From Micromonospora saelicesensis (GTDB lineage Bacteria; Actinomycetota; Actinomycetes; Mycobacteriales; Micromonosporaceae), in contig NZ_FMCR01000004.1 in NCBI RefSeq assembly GCF_900091575.1, positions 372,001-436,000 of the forward strand: a stretch of DNA of 64,000 bases, written 5' to 3'. Of this stretch, positions 16,801 through 24,799 are shown in pieces. How positions within the stretch are numbered: position 1 is the stretch's first letter; every line of letters starts with the position of its first letter. The translations under genes and the position numbers were made by a program. Below the pieces are notes generated by a model that did not search any database, was not told the DNA's origin, and worked only from the letters and a program-made list of their open reading frames with translations.

Positions 16801-19014
16801 GTGGCGCAACCCGACCTGACCTTGACGGCGAGCCTGCGGCCGGCGGCGCTGGATGCCCGACGGGGCATCGTGCGCCTGCACCCGGAGGCGCTGACAGCGC
16901 TGGGGCTGCGCCCCGGCGACCCGGTCCGCCTTGTCGGCCGCCGGGAGACGGCCGGGATCGCGGCGGCGGCCGGGCCGGGCGCGAGCAGCGCCCTGCTGTA
17001 TGCCGACGACCTGACGTTGGGCAACCTGGGTCTGCGCGACGGCGGTCAGGTGCGGGTGAGCCCGGTGCCGTTGGTCTCTGCGAGCCGGGTCGTCCTGGCC
17101 GGGCCGGTGGGGGTCGTCGCGGCGGTCAGCCCGGAGATGCTCCGGCTCGCCCTGCTGGGCAAGGTGCTCACCGCCGGGGACGACGTGTCGCTGCTGCCGC
17201 AGGACGTGCTGCCGGACGCCTCGGTCCGCAGCCTGGTCGAGGCTGCGCGACGCAGCCTCGCCAACACCGTCGGTTTCGCCTGGACCAGCACCCTGCTCAG
17301 CGTGGTCAGTGTCGAGCCGGCCTCCGGCGCGCTGGTCACCATGGGCACATCGGTCGCCTGGGAGGACGGTGCGACGACCCACGGAGGGCCCGCCCCGGTC
17401 GGTGCCGCGTCGACCCGGCCAGGTCCGAGCGCCGACGCCGTTCCGGCTGAGGACGCACCCGACGTGGACGAGCTGCCCGGGCTGCGGGCCCAGGCCGAGG
17501 AGCTGACCGAGCTGCTGGACCTCGGCTTCCACCACCGGGAGGTGCTGGGCCGGCTCGGCACCACCATCTCGTTGGGGGTGTTGCTCGTCGGCCCGGCGGG
17601 CTCGGGGAAGTCGGCGCTGGTCCGGGCCGTGGCCGCCCGGGTCGGTGCCCGCGTTCACCAGCTCTGGGCACCGGAGGTGGCCGCGCTGGCCAGCCAGGCC
17701 GCCGCCGAGCGGTTGCGCGCCGCGGCATCGGCGGCCCGGGCCGAAGGGCCGGCGGTACTGCTGGTCACCGACGTCGAGGCGCTCGCCCCCGCGGACGATC
17801 CCCCTCCGGTGGCGACGGTGTTCCGTCAGGTGCTCGCGGAGAGCATCCACGCCGGCGTCGCCGTGGTCTGCACCACCGGCCGGCCGGAGGCGGTCGAACC
17901 GGCACTGCGCGCCCCCGACCTGCTGTCGCTGCGGATCAGCGTCCCGCTCCCGGATCAGGCGCTGCGCCGCGAACAGCTCACCGTGCTGACCCGGCAGGTG
18001 CCGCTGGCCGACGACGTCCGGCTGGACGAGGTGGCCGCGCGTACCCCCGGGTTCGTCGCGGCGGACCTGGCCGCGCTGGTCCGGGAGGCCGGGGTACGCG
18101 CGGCGCTGCGGCAGAAGTCCGCCGAGACGCCGACGGTGTCGATGACCGACTTCACCGCCGCCCGGGAGGTGGTCCGGCCGACCACGATGGCGGCGTCCAC
18201 CCTGGATCTGGCCTCGGTGACCCTGGACGACGTGGGCGGCCTGGACGAGGTCAAGCAGACGCTGACCGAGTCGGTGCTGTGGCCGCTGACCTACCCGGAC
18301 ACCTTCGCCCGGCTCGGCGTGCAGCCGCCGCGGGGCGTGCTGCTCTACGGGCCACCGGGCTGCGGCAAGACCTACCTGGTCACCGCACTGGCCGGGTCGG
18401 GGCGGGCCAACGTGCTGTCGGTCAAGGGGGCCGAACTGCTCTCCAAGTGGGTCGGTGAGAGCGAACGCGCGGTCCGCGAGCTGTTCCGTCGGGCCCGGGA
18501 GGCGGCCCCCACGCTGATCTTCCTGGACGAGGTGGACGCGCTGGCGCCGGTACGCGGCCAGGCCACCGACGGGGGCACCACGGATCGGGTGGTCGCCGCC
18601 CTGCTCACCGAACTGGACGGGGTGGAGACGCTGCGCAACGTGGTGGTGGTCGGTGCGACGAACCGGCCGGACCTGGTCGACCCGGCGCTGCTGCGGCCGG
18701 GCAGGTTGGAGCGGCTGGTCTACGTGCCGCCGCCCGACGGGCCCGCCCGAGCGGAGATCCTGCGGGCCGCGTCCCGGCAGGTGCCGCTGGCACCGGACGT
18801 CGACCTGCCAGCCCTCGGCGACGAGCTGACCGGCTTCTCCGCCGCTGACTGTGCGGCGCTGATCCGCGAGGCGGCGCTGGCCGCGATGCGTGAGTCGCTC
18901 GCCGCCGCAACGGTCACCGCTGAGCACGTGGCGACCGCACGGGCCCGGGTACGACCGTCGCTGGACCCGGCCCAGGTCGCCGGCCTGGCCGCGTACGCCG
19001 CCGACCGGAAATGA
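16801..19014 (+). CDS. Cdc48/VCP-like tandem AAA+ ATPase
   Basis: A 737-residue protein with a Cdc48-like N domain (about 1-185, double-psi-barrel-like, with LHPEALTALGLRPGDPVRL) and two AAA+ modules. Module 1: Walker A GPAGSGKS (264-271) but a degenerate Walker B (LLVTDVEALAP instead of hhhhDE). Module 2: Walker A GPPGCGKT (about 517-524), Walker B LIFLDEVDAL (about 573-582), and an arginine-finger region DPALLRPGRLER. Cdc48-type enzymes unfold or extract proteins from complexes. Linkage to the conservon suggests remodelling of signalling or membrane complexes; this is inference. GTG start at 16801. Confidence 0.88.
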   Translation: MAQPDLTLTASLRPAALDARRGIVRLHPEALTALGLRPGDPVRLVGRRETAGIAAAAGPGASSALLYADDLTLGNLGLRDGGQVRVSPVPLVSASRVVLAGPVGVVAAVSPEMLRLALLGKVLTAGDDVSLLPQDVLPDASVRSLVEAARRSLANTVGFAWTSTLLSVVSVEPASGALVTMGTSVAWEDGATTHGGPAPVGAASTRPGPSADAVPAEDAPDVDELPGLRAQAEELTELLDLGFHHREVLGRLGTTISLGVLLVGPAGSGKSALVRAVAARVGARVHQLWAPEVAALASQAAAERLRAAASAARAEGPAVLLVTDVEALAPADDPPPVATVFRQVLAESIHAGVAVVCTTGRPEAVEPALRAPDLLSLRISVPLPDQALRREQLTVLTRQVPLADDVRLDEVAARTPGFVAADLAALVREAGVRAALRQKSAETPTVSMTDFTAAREVVRPTTMAASTLDLASVTLDDVGGLDEVKQTLTESVLWPLTYPDTFARLGVQPPRGVLLYGPPGCGKTYLVTALAGSGRANVLSVKGAELLSKWVGESERAVRELFRRAREAAPTLIFLDEVDALAPVRGQATDGGTTDRVVAALLTELDGVETLRNVVVVGATNRPDLVDPALLRPGRLERLVYVPPPDGPARAEILRAASRQVPLAPDVDLPALGDELTGFSAADCAALIREAALAAMRESLAAATVTAEHVATARARVRPSLDPAQVAGLAAYAADRK

Positions 19015-19107
19015 TCAGACCAGCACAACCTTTCGTCGCGCCCAGGACGTTCCTAAGGCGTCACATTCCCCAGTGGAGTCATCCACTGCGACGTCAGGTG
19101 GTGTTCC

Positions 19108-20040
19108 TTGCGCAAGCTGCTCTCTCTTCTCATCGTCCCCCTCGTGGCGGCGGCGACAGTGGTCTCGGTCGGTGCACCGGCGGCGGCTCATCCGGCGAGG
19201 CCGTTCCCCGCCCGGATCGCCCTGCCGAACGGGTTCACTCCGGAAGGACTGACGATCGGTCACGGCACCACCGTCTTCGTGGGGTCCATTCTTGACGGCG
19301 CCGTGTGGCGGGGTGACTTACGCACCGGGCGCGGCTCGGTGCTGATCCCCGGCACACCCGGCACCGACAAGGCGGGCCTCAAGCTCGACGCGCAGGGCCG
19401 GCTCTGGACCGCCGACTTCTCCGGCGGGGGCGCGAGCGTGTACGACGCGGAGACCGGCAGCAAGCTGGCCCACTACCAGTTCACCGATGTGCCGGGCAGC
19501 TACGTCAACGACCTCGTGATCACCCAGCGAGCGGTCTACTTCACCGACTCCGCGCGGCAGGTGCTGTACGTGGTGCCCCTGGGCCCGGGTGGTCGCCTTC
19601 CGGCCCCCACCGCCTTCCGGGTGCTGCAGCTCAGCGGTCCGGCCGCCACTCCGGACGTCTACCACAACGGGATCGTGGCACTGCCGGACGGCGATCTGCT
19701 GGTCGCGCAGATGCTGACCGGTCAGCTCGTACGCGTCGACCCGCGTACCGGCGGCAGCCGCCTCGTCGACCTCGGGGGCTACTCGGTGGAACGGGCCGAC
19801 GGACTGGTGCTGCGCGGTCGCACCCTCTATGTGATCCGGAACCTGACCAACGTCATCGCGGTGGTCCGGATGAACGCCGCGTACACCGCCGGGGTGGTGC
19901 AGCGGGAGATCACCGGCCCGCAGCTACGTTCGCCGGCCACCGGCGACCTGCTCGGCTCGGCGTTGTACGTGGTCAACGGCAGGTTCGACGTGGAGTCGAC
20001 GCCGAGCACCGACTACGACATCGTTCGGCTGCCGGCCTGA
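19108..20040 (+). CDS. Secreted SMP-30/gluconolactonase-like beta-propeller
   Basis: A 310-residue secreted protein. The signal peptide (MRKLLSLLIVPLVAAATVV... AAAHPARPF) is followed by repeated beta-propeller blades (LDAQGRLWTADFSGGGASVYD, VNDLVITQRAVYFTDSARQVLYVV, HNGIVALPDGDLLVAQMLTGQLVRVD). These match SMP-30/LRE or strictosidine-synthase-like six-bladed propellers. Whether it is a lactonase cannot be decided. A TTG start at 19108 with AGGTGG upstream best accounts for the signal peptide. It is followed by a strong hairpin shared with the convergent gas vesicle operon. Confidence 0.8.
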   Translation: MRKLLSLLIVPLVAAATVVSVGAPAAAHPARPFPARIALPNGFTPEGLTIGHGTTVFVGSILDGAVWRGDLRTGRGSVLIPGTPGTDKAGLKLDAQGRLWTADFSGGGASVYDAETGSKLAHYQFTDVPGSYVNDLVITQRAVYFTDSARQVLYVVPLGPGGRLPAPTAFRVLQLSGPAATPDVYHNGIVALPDGDLLVAQMLTGQLVRVDPRTGGSRLVDLGGYSVERADGLVLRGRTLYVIRNLTNVIAVVRMNAAYTAGVVQREITGPQLRSPATGDLLGSALYVVNGRFDVESTPSTDYDIVRLPA

Positions 20041-20051
20041 CCCAGGCGGTC

Positions 20052-20080
20052 GGCGGCGACCCCTCGCAGGGGTTGCCGCC
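20052..20080. terminator. Hairpin between convergent propeller and gvpK genes
   Basis: A 13-bp stem (GGCGGCGACCCCT with AGGGGTTGCCGCC, one G-T wobble) with a 3-nt loop lies between two convergent genes. It can serve as a bidirectional terminator, though no long T-tract is present. Confidence 0.65.
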
Positions 20081-20101
20081 GGCTGTCCGGTGCGGGCACG
20101 G

Positions 20102-20455
20102 TCAGTCGGTGGGGAGCAGCGGGCCAAGTGGGCCGAGGTCCAGGTTCAGGTCCTCCGGGGCCAGGCCGAAGTGCTCCCGCAGCCCCGTCATCTGCTCCTC
20201 CAGCGCCATCAGCGTCACCCCGATGCGCTCGACCTGCTCCTCGGAGAGGTCACCGAGATCGACCCGGCGTAGAGCCTGCCGTTCCATCAGTTGCCGCAGC
20301 AGCTCGACGACGGTGAGCACCAGGCTGGCCAGGCCTCGCTCGACCGAGTCACGGTCCACCGCGATCCGACGGTCCAGCGGGGTGACCCGGGGCGGCAGCC
20401 ACGACTGGGCGCCCAGCGCAGCGACCAGGTCCCCGGCCTCGTCCCGCCCGGTCAT
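20102..20455 (-). CDS. gvpK: Gas vesicle protein GvpK
   Basis: A 117-residue protein containing the GvpK core: RDSVERGLASLVLTVVELLRQLMERQALRRVDLGDL, then a helix and the C-terminal LNLDLGPLGPLL signature. GvpK is a conserved accessory protein needed for gas vesicle formation in most systems; its exact job is not settled. Its start codon overlaps the stop of the preceding gvpA/J-family gene by one base, and it is the last gene of the gvp operon. Full length. Confidence 0.93.
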   Translation of the reverse strand: MTGRDEAGDLVAALGAQSWLPPRVTPLDRRIAVDRDSVERGLASLVLTVVELLRQLMERQALRRVDLGDLSEEQVERIGVTLMALEEQMTGLREHFGLAPEDLNLDLGPLGPLLPTD

Positions 20456-20664
20456 CAGGTGTTCTCCGGCGAGGCCAACGCGCCGACCGAGGCGACCAAC
20501 GCGCGCAGCGAGATCCGGACCAGGTCGACGTCGGCGATGGACAGCGTGATGTCGCCGCTGATCACCACCCCGGTGGCGAGCACCCGGTCGAGCAGGTCGA
20601 CGAGGGCAACCGGCCGGTAGGCCAGCGAGTCGTCCGCGCTGTTCGGCGCGAGGGTGGCTGTCAC
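20455..20664 (-). CDS. GvpA/GvpJ-family small gas vesicle protein (gvpS-like)
   Basis: A 69-residue member of the GvpA/J/M family. The core ALVDLLDRVLATGVVISGDITLSIADVDLVRISLRALVASV aligns with the GvpA helix-strand-strand-helix motif, but the protein lacks a C-terminal extension. Position between gvpL and gvpK matches the gene usually called gvpS in streptomycete clusters. It may act as a minor shell or nucleation protein. GTG start at 20664 gives a GTGA overlap with gvpL and has GGGGAG upstream. Confidence 0.85.
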   Translation of the reverse strand: MTATLAPNSADDSLAYRPVALVDLLDRVLATGVVISGDITLSIADVDLVRISLRALVASVGALASPENT

Positions 20665-21488
20665 CGCGACTCCCCGACGGCGCCGTCGAGGTCCGGCCGA
20701 TCCGCCACGAAGGAGTACGCCGGCCACGGGCCGGTCAACTCCAGCCGGACCCCCAGGTGCCGGCCACCCAACTGTCCGAGCAGGTCGGTAAAGCGGGACA
20801 ACGCCGAGACATCGACCAGGTACGCCCCGTTGAGCACCATCGGCGTGGGCGCACCCGAGAGCCTCCGGTCCTGTGGAGCGTGCCGGCGGCCCGCCACGGC
20901 AACCTCGCAGAGGGCGGCGTGCACCGCGTCCGCGGCGACGCTCGCCACCTGCTGGTGTTCCTCCCGGGCGGTCAACTGGGCGCGTCTGCGACGCAGATAC
21001 GCAGTCCCCACCCCGCCGGCGCTCGTCGCTTCGGCGTTCACGCGGGTGGCACCCGGAACCAGGTAACCCTTCACGCCCCACTCGCCGCGCCCGGTCAGCC
21101 GGTCCAGGGTGGCGACCAGTTCGGCGCGCCGGGCGGCGAGAGACGCGGCCACCCCGTCGTCGCCGCTGTGCACTGTGGCGAGCCGGGCCGGCACCACCGG
21201 CCCCTGGCGAGCCAACGTCTCGACCACGGCATGGTGCGCCCGAGCCGCGCGCTCCAACCAGACCAGGTCCTCCAGGTTGCGGCGCAGCGACTCCTCGCCG
21301 TACTCGTCCAGCGGGGCAGCGCTGACCACGGCGATCAGCCCAGCGGCGGGCACCGCGCGGACCGGCCCACCGTCCATTCCGACGATCATCGCCAACGTCG
21401 CCGGCTCGATGTCCCGAACCACGCCGTGCAGCCAGGCCCCGGCGACCGGGGCAGGCCGTTCGGTGGTCACCTCAGCCGTCGAACCCAT
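20661..21488 (-). CDS. gvpL: Gas vesicle protein GvpL/GvpF family
   Basis: A 275-residue GvpL/F-family protein: an N-terminal ferredoxin-like half beginning GAWLHGVVRDIE, ARAHHAVVETLARQGPVVPARLATV in the middle, and a C-terminal half ending HLGVRLELTGPWPAYSFV, the family hallmark. These proteins are minor components proposed to chaperone or nucleate GvpA assembly. The start at 21488 is set by GGAGGAG just upstream and overlaps the gvpJ end. The second family member, gvpF, is four genes upstream in the operon. Confidence 0.92.
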   Translation of the reverse strand: MGSTAEVTTERPAPVAGAWLHGVVRDIEPATLAMIVGMDGGPVRAVPAAGLIAVVSAAPLDEYGEESLRRNLEDLVWLERAARAHHAVVETLARQGPVVPARLATVHSGDDGVAASLAARRAELVATLDRLTGRGEWGVKGYLVPGATRVNAEATSAGGVGTAYLRRRRAQLTAREEHQQVASVAADAVHAALCEVAVAGRRHAPQDRRLSGAPTPMVLNGAYLVDVSALSRFTDLLGQLGGRHLGVRLELTGPWPAYSFVADRPDLDGAVGESR

Positions 21489-21843
21489 CCCACTCCTCCA
21501 CTTCGGGGTCGCGACGTAGCGCTCGGGACCGTCGCTCCACCTCGACCTGCGCAGGGTCACGCGGTCCCAGCTCCACCGGCGGACGGGCTCGCGAGCTGAG
21601 CCACGGGTCGTGCTCCCACCAGTCGATGCCGATCTGACGTGCGGTGTCGACCGAGGCGATGACCAGTCGCAGCTTCAACGTCAGCAGCTCGATGTCGAGC
21701 AGGCTCACCCGGATGTCCCCGGCGATCACGATGCCCCGGTCGAGCACCCGCTCCAGGATGTCGCCCAGGTTCGCCGGCTCGTGGCCGGCCGGCAGGACCT
21801 GGCCGGAGTTCTGCACCACCGGCGGCGGCTGCGCAGCGGTCAT
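21472..21843 (-). CDS. gvpJ: Gas vesicle protein GvpJ (GvpA family)
   Basis: A 123-residue GvpA-family protein with core LGDILERVLDRGIVIAGDIRVSLLDIELLTLKLRLVIASVDTA and a hydrophilic C-terminal extension with acidic and arginine-rich segments. GvpJ proteins are minor shell relatives of GvpA, thought to shape tips or initiate vesicles. The ATG at 21843 is one base past the gvpO stop. The DIxLSxxDIDLL-type sequence separates it from the main shell gene at 23224. Confidence 0.88.
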   Translation of the reverse strand: MTAAQPPPVVQNSGQVLPAGHEPANLGDILERVLDRGIVIAGDIRVSLLDIELLTLKLRLVIASVDTARQIGIDWWEHDPWLSSRARPPVELGPRDPAQVEVERRSRALRRDPEVEEWDGFDG

Positions 21844-21844
21844 C

Positions 21845-22174
21845 TCAATCCACCTCACTCTTCCCGCGCTGGTAGCGCCGCAGCCGCCGATAGCCGAGCA
21901 GGTTCCCCTCGAGGTCCAGCTCCACCTCGTACAGCCCGAGCAGGTCGATGGAGTTGGGGATCCGGCGTGCCTCCACCACCTCCACCCCGATCAGCCAGCC
22001 GTCCTCGGTGGCCTCCAGCGACGTGGTCACCGAAGGCTCGCGACCGGTCAGCTCGACGAGCTGCCGCAGCCCCGCCTGGGCAGCCTCGGCCGCCGACACC
22101 GGTTCGACGTACTCCTCGTCGGAGTAACCGTCGGCGGTCGGATCACGTCGTCGGGCGCGGTCGCCGTCGGTCAT
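21845..22174 (-). CDS. gvpO: Gas vesicle protein GvpO
   Basis: A 109-residue GvpO-family protein. The diagnostic stretch is EDGWLIGVEVVEARRIPNSIDLLGLYEVELDLEGNLLGYRRLRRYQRG. The first 30 residues are acidic and probably disordered. GvpO is an accessory or regulatory gas vesicle protein conserved in actinomycetes and haloarchaea. The start at 22174 follows GGAAGGAG. The gene overlaps the end of gvpG by 32 bp. Confidence 0.92.
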   Translation of the reverse strand: MTDGDRARRRDPTADGYSDEEYVEPVSAAEAAQAGLRQLVELTGREPSVTTSLEATEDGWLIGVEVVEARRIPNSIDLLGLYEVELDLEGNLLGYRRLRRYQRGKSEVD

Positions 22175-22463
22175 GGCGCACTCCTTCCTGGCGGGCCGGG
22201 CGCTGCCGGCGCGGACGTGGCCGCTCAGCGGCCTGGCCCACACCCCCGGTGAGCCGGTCCAGCACCCGCTGCTCGGCCCGGTCGCGTTCCTCGGCGCTGA
22301 GCTCGCCGGCTGCCTCGGCCGCGTCCAACGCCTCCAGCTCGCGCCGGATGTTCACCGGGTTCCGCTGTCGTGCCTCCGCTTCCCGGGCCACCACCCCGAC
22401 CACCGCGGTCAGCCCGCGCACCGGCGCGTACGGCAAGGTCAGCAGCGCCCAGAGCAGGTCCAT
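22143..22463 (-). CDS. gvpG: Gas vesicle protein GvpG
   Basis: A 106-residue GvpG-family protein opening with MDLLWALLTLPYAPVRGLTAVVGVV, the conserved N-terminal motif. A helical region (IRRELEALDAAEAAGELSAEERDRAEQ) and an arginine-rich tail follow. The tail is longer than the minimal family domain. GvpG is an accessory protein in vesicle assembly that works with GvpF/L. It starts 3 bp after gvpF. Confidence 0.92.
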   Translation of the reverse strand: MDLLWALLTLPYAPVRGLTAVVGVVAREAEARQRNPVNIRRELEALDAAEAAGELSAEERDRAEQRVLDRLTGGVGQAAERPRPRRQRPARQEGVRHDRRRPRPTT

Positions 22464-22466
22464 CGG

Positions 22467-23222
22467 TCAGCCCGCCAGCTGGTGCGCATCGACGAAGTCG
22501 TACGGGGCGAGCGGCCCGAGCAGCCGCATCCGCAGCAGGCCCCGGCGATCCCGCGCGTACTCCTCCAGCACGTCGACCAGGGAGTCCTCCTGGTTGGTGT
22601 CCACCAGAAGTGCCACGTGGGCCGCGTCCATCTCGTGGCTGGGCGGGCGCAGCTGCGTGGAGACGACGTACTCGGCGGTCGTGTCGAGCAGCCGCCGGTT
22701 CTCCGTCTCGCGGCGCAGCTCCACCGCCTGGCTGATCAGCTCCCCGAGCCGGATCCGGGGCTCCCGGCTGGCCGCCTCGGTCCGGCCACGCACCTGCTCG
22801 GCGAGCCGGGCGGCGGCCGGGTTCTCGTCGAGGATGGCGCGCAGCAACGCCGGCTCCTCGAAACGGCCCTGCACGACGTACTGCACAGTGCCCTCCAACT
22901 CGGCGAGCGCGGCGGCGAACCGGTCGTGGTGTGGTCGCAGCAGGTCGAGCACCGCGTCCGGGCCGGTGACCACGGTGCCGAACCGCACCGGCAGGACCGG
23001 CGCCACGACCGCTGTCCCGTCCAGCAGTTCCTGGTACGCCCGAAGGTCGGCCGACCGGCCCAGCGGCGTGTCCAACGGCACCTCGCTGACCAGAGCCGCG
23101 AGGTCGCCGTGCCGGACCACAGTCACCTCGCCGGGCGGCTCACCGACCCCGGCGGCGTCGGGCGTCGCCTCCACGTCCGCCGGCACCAGCCCGTAGACGA
23201 AGAGTCCCGTCTCCCCTGCCAT
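22467..23222 (-). CDS. gvpF: Gas vesicle protein GvpF
   Basis: A 251-residue GvpF/L-family protein: LFVYGLVPADVE at the start, AVVAPVLPVRFGTVV in the first half, and LRMRLLGPLAPYDFV at the end, the family signatures. GvpF binds GvpA in studied systems and is thought to prevent premature aggregation or help nucleate the shell. It directly follows gvpA with a one-base gap and a GGGAGGGG ribosome binding site inside the gvpA end. Confidence 0.93.
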   Translation of the reverse strand: MAGETGLFVYGLVPADVEATPDAAGVGEPPGEVTVVRHGDLAALVSEVPLDTPLGRSADLRAYQELLDGTAVVAPVLPVRFGTVVTGPDAVLDLLRPHHDRFAAALAELEGTVQYVVQGRFEEPALLRAILDENPAAARLAEQVRGRTEAASREPRIRLGELISQAVELRRETENRRLLDTTAEYVVSTQLRPPSHEMDAAHVALLVDTNQEDSLVDVLEEYARDRRGLLRMRLLGPLAPYDFVDAHQLAG

Positions 23223-23223
23223 G

Positions 23224-23601
23224 TCAGCCCCTCCCGAGGTCCCGCACACTGCCGGTGGCGTCCCTGACCGAGCCGGTGACGTCCCGAACGGAACCGGTCA
23301 CGTCCCGAACCGCGCCGGTGACGCCACCGACGAGACCACCCAGCCCTTCGCCCAACCCATCGCCCGGGTCGAGGTCGAGCCGGTCGACCGCCTCGGCGAA
23401 CCGCAGGTACGTCTCGATGCTCGCCACCACCACCCGGGCGTTGATCTCCACCAGGGGGATACCGACGACCCCGACCGTCACCTGCGCGTCGATCACCACG
23501 CCCTTGTCGAGCACCGTCTCCACCACGTCGGCGAGCCCGCCGGCGGAGCCCACACGTTCCAGGGCTCCCCCGGCGGCGGCATCGCCGGCGGCCAGCGTCA
23601 C
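23224..23601 (-). CDS. gvpA: Major gas vesicle shell protein GvpA with C-terminal repeat
   Basis: A 125-residue GvpA. The core (about 20-75: LADVVETVLDKGVVIDAQVTVGVVGIPLVEINARVVVASIETYLRFAEAV) is typical of the amphipathic shell protein. Residues 94-121 hold four copies of a heptapeptide V-T-G-(A/S)-V-R-D, and a glycine-rich hinge separates them from the core. Such repeats are not part of the minimal cyanobacterial or haloarchaeal GvpA and may face the cytoplasm like GvpC. GTG start at 23601 overlaps the SRPBCC gene stop (GTGA). It is the only clear main-shell gene here. Confidence 0.92.
   Translation of the reverse strand: MTLAAGDAAAGGALERVGSAGGLADVVETVLDKGVVIDAQVTVGVVGIPLVEINARVVVASIETYLRFAEAVDRLDLDPGDGLGEGLGGLVGGVTGAVRDVTGSVRDVTGSVRDATGSVRDLGRG
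23240..23323 (-). repeat. 21-bp tandem repeat in the 3' end of gvpA
   Basis: Four imperfect 21-bp units encode the V-T-G-(A/S)-V-R-D heptapeptides. The DNA units vary at third positions while the peptide is kept, which suggests selection on the protein rather than a very recent expansion. Confidence 0.7.
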
Positions 23602-24797
23602 TCGTCCTCCTCGCGGCGGCGGCGCACCACGGGCCGGCGCGGCGGCTCGGGTCCACGGCGGACAGGCGGACGGGGTCGCTGCGGCTCCTCGCGGGGCTGA
23701 GGCCGGCGGGCCCGCTCCGGCGCACGACGTCGGGGCGGCGGCGGAGGCTCCTCGTCGGGTTCGTCCGCGTACCCCTCGTCGTAGCCGTCCTCGTACGCTT
23801 CGTACTCCTCCTCGTACTCCGGCTCGACCGGCCGCCGTCGCGGACGCTGGCGCAGTCGTCCGCCAGGCCGGCGGCGCGGTTCTTCCTCGGCCGGCTCGCC
23901 CTCAGCGAACTCGTCGTCCTCGGGGCCGGCGGGCGCCCCGCTTCGCTGCTCCTGTTCCCGCTCCTCGCGCAGGCCCGTCTCGTGGTCCTTGACCACCTGC
24001 GAGTCACGGATCTCGCCGCGCCAGCCCTCGACCTGGTCCGGGTCGAGCGCCACCTCGGTCATGACGTGCCGGACGAAGTGCTTCAACTCCAGCCGCACCC
24101 GCCGGCCCTGGGCGCGCCACAGGTTGCCGGTGTGCTCGAAGAGCCCTTGCGGGTGGTACTCCAGCACCACCAGGATGCGGGTCAGGTCCGGGGTGACCTC
24201 GTGGAAGCTGACGGTGCCGTCGACCGAGCCCTTCTCGCCCTTCGACCGCCAGTGGATGAGCTTGTCCGGCACCTGGCGGACGATGGTCGACTCCCACGTC
24301 CGATGCGACCAGAAGACCTGCGCCTTCCAGGTCAGCTTCTCGTCCGAGTCGGTGTCGACGTTCTCGACCTTCTTCATGAAGCTCGGGAAGTCGCCGAACT
24401 GCGTCCACTGGTTGTACGCGGCCCGTACCGGCACACCGACCTCGATCGTCTCGACGATGTTGGTGACCTTCTTCTTCTTGCCGCCGCCCTTACCGCCGCC
24501 CGTGCGGCCGAGAGCCGACATCACCTTCTCCTTACCGCCGGCCACCCCGGCGTGCAGCATCGCTTTCACCGGCGACCCGCCCTCAGCCAGCTTCTGCGCG
24601 CCGGTTGCGGCGGCGATCAGACCGGGGCCGCCGCCCTGGCGCGCGTACTCGCTGAGGCGCCCGGTCGCGCCGGTGATCCGCTCGGTCACCACGCTCACCG
24701 CACGATCGCCGATCGCTCCGGCGAGGTTGCGCACCTCGTCGGCCAACTGGCCACGGACCTTGTCGCCAAGGCCGCCCGCGTTGGTGTTCCCCGGCAT
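23598..24797 (-). CDS. SRPBCC-domain protein of the gas vesicle operon
   Basis: A 399-residue protein in three parts. The N-terminal 110 residues are helical/glycine-rich, ending in a GGGKGGGKKKK linker. An SRPBCC (polyketide cyclase/dehydrase-type) domain spans about 112-255 (ETIEVGVPVRAAYNQWTQFGDFPSFMKKVENV, WSHRTWESTIVRQVPDKLIHWRSKG, LEYHPQGLFEHTG). The last 130 residues are an acidic then Pro/Arg-rich tail. A cyclase-like gene occurs in streptomycete gvp clusters (I recall the name gvpZ). SRPBCC folds bind hydrophobic ligands, so it might handle a lipid or hydrophobic surface. ATG at 24797 has GGGGGAGG upstream. Confidence 0.85.
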   Translation of the reverse strand: MPGNTNAGGLGDKVRGQLADEVRNLAGAIGDRAVSVVTERITGATGRLSEYARQGGGPGLIAAATGAQKLAEGGSPVKAMLHAGVAGGKEKVMSALGRTGGGKGGGKKKKVTNIVETIEVGVPVRAAYNQWTQFGDFPSFMKKVENVDTDSDEKLTWKAQVFWSHRTWESTIVRQVPDKLIHWRSKGEKGSVDGTVSFHEVTPDLTRILVVLEYHPQGLFEHTGNLWRAQGRRVRLELKHFVRHVMTEVALDPDQVEGWRGEIRDSQVVKDHETGLREEREQEQRSGAPAGPEDDEFAEGEPAEEEPRRRPGGRLRQRPRRRPVEPEYEEEYEAYEDGYDEGYADEPDEEPPPPPRRRAPERARRPQPREEPQRPRPPVRRGPEPPRRPVVRRRREEDE

Positions 24798-24799
24798 GG

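Noticed and set aside
16114..18927. A 937-codon open frame on the minus strand, antisense to the AAA+ ATPase
   Set aside because: No motifs; arginine/glutamine-rich shadow of a well-conserved ATPase.
23240..23323. Possible CRISPR-like repeat in gvpA
   Set aside because: The 21-bp units are contiguous and coding, with no spacers.
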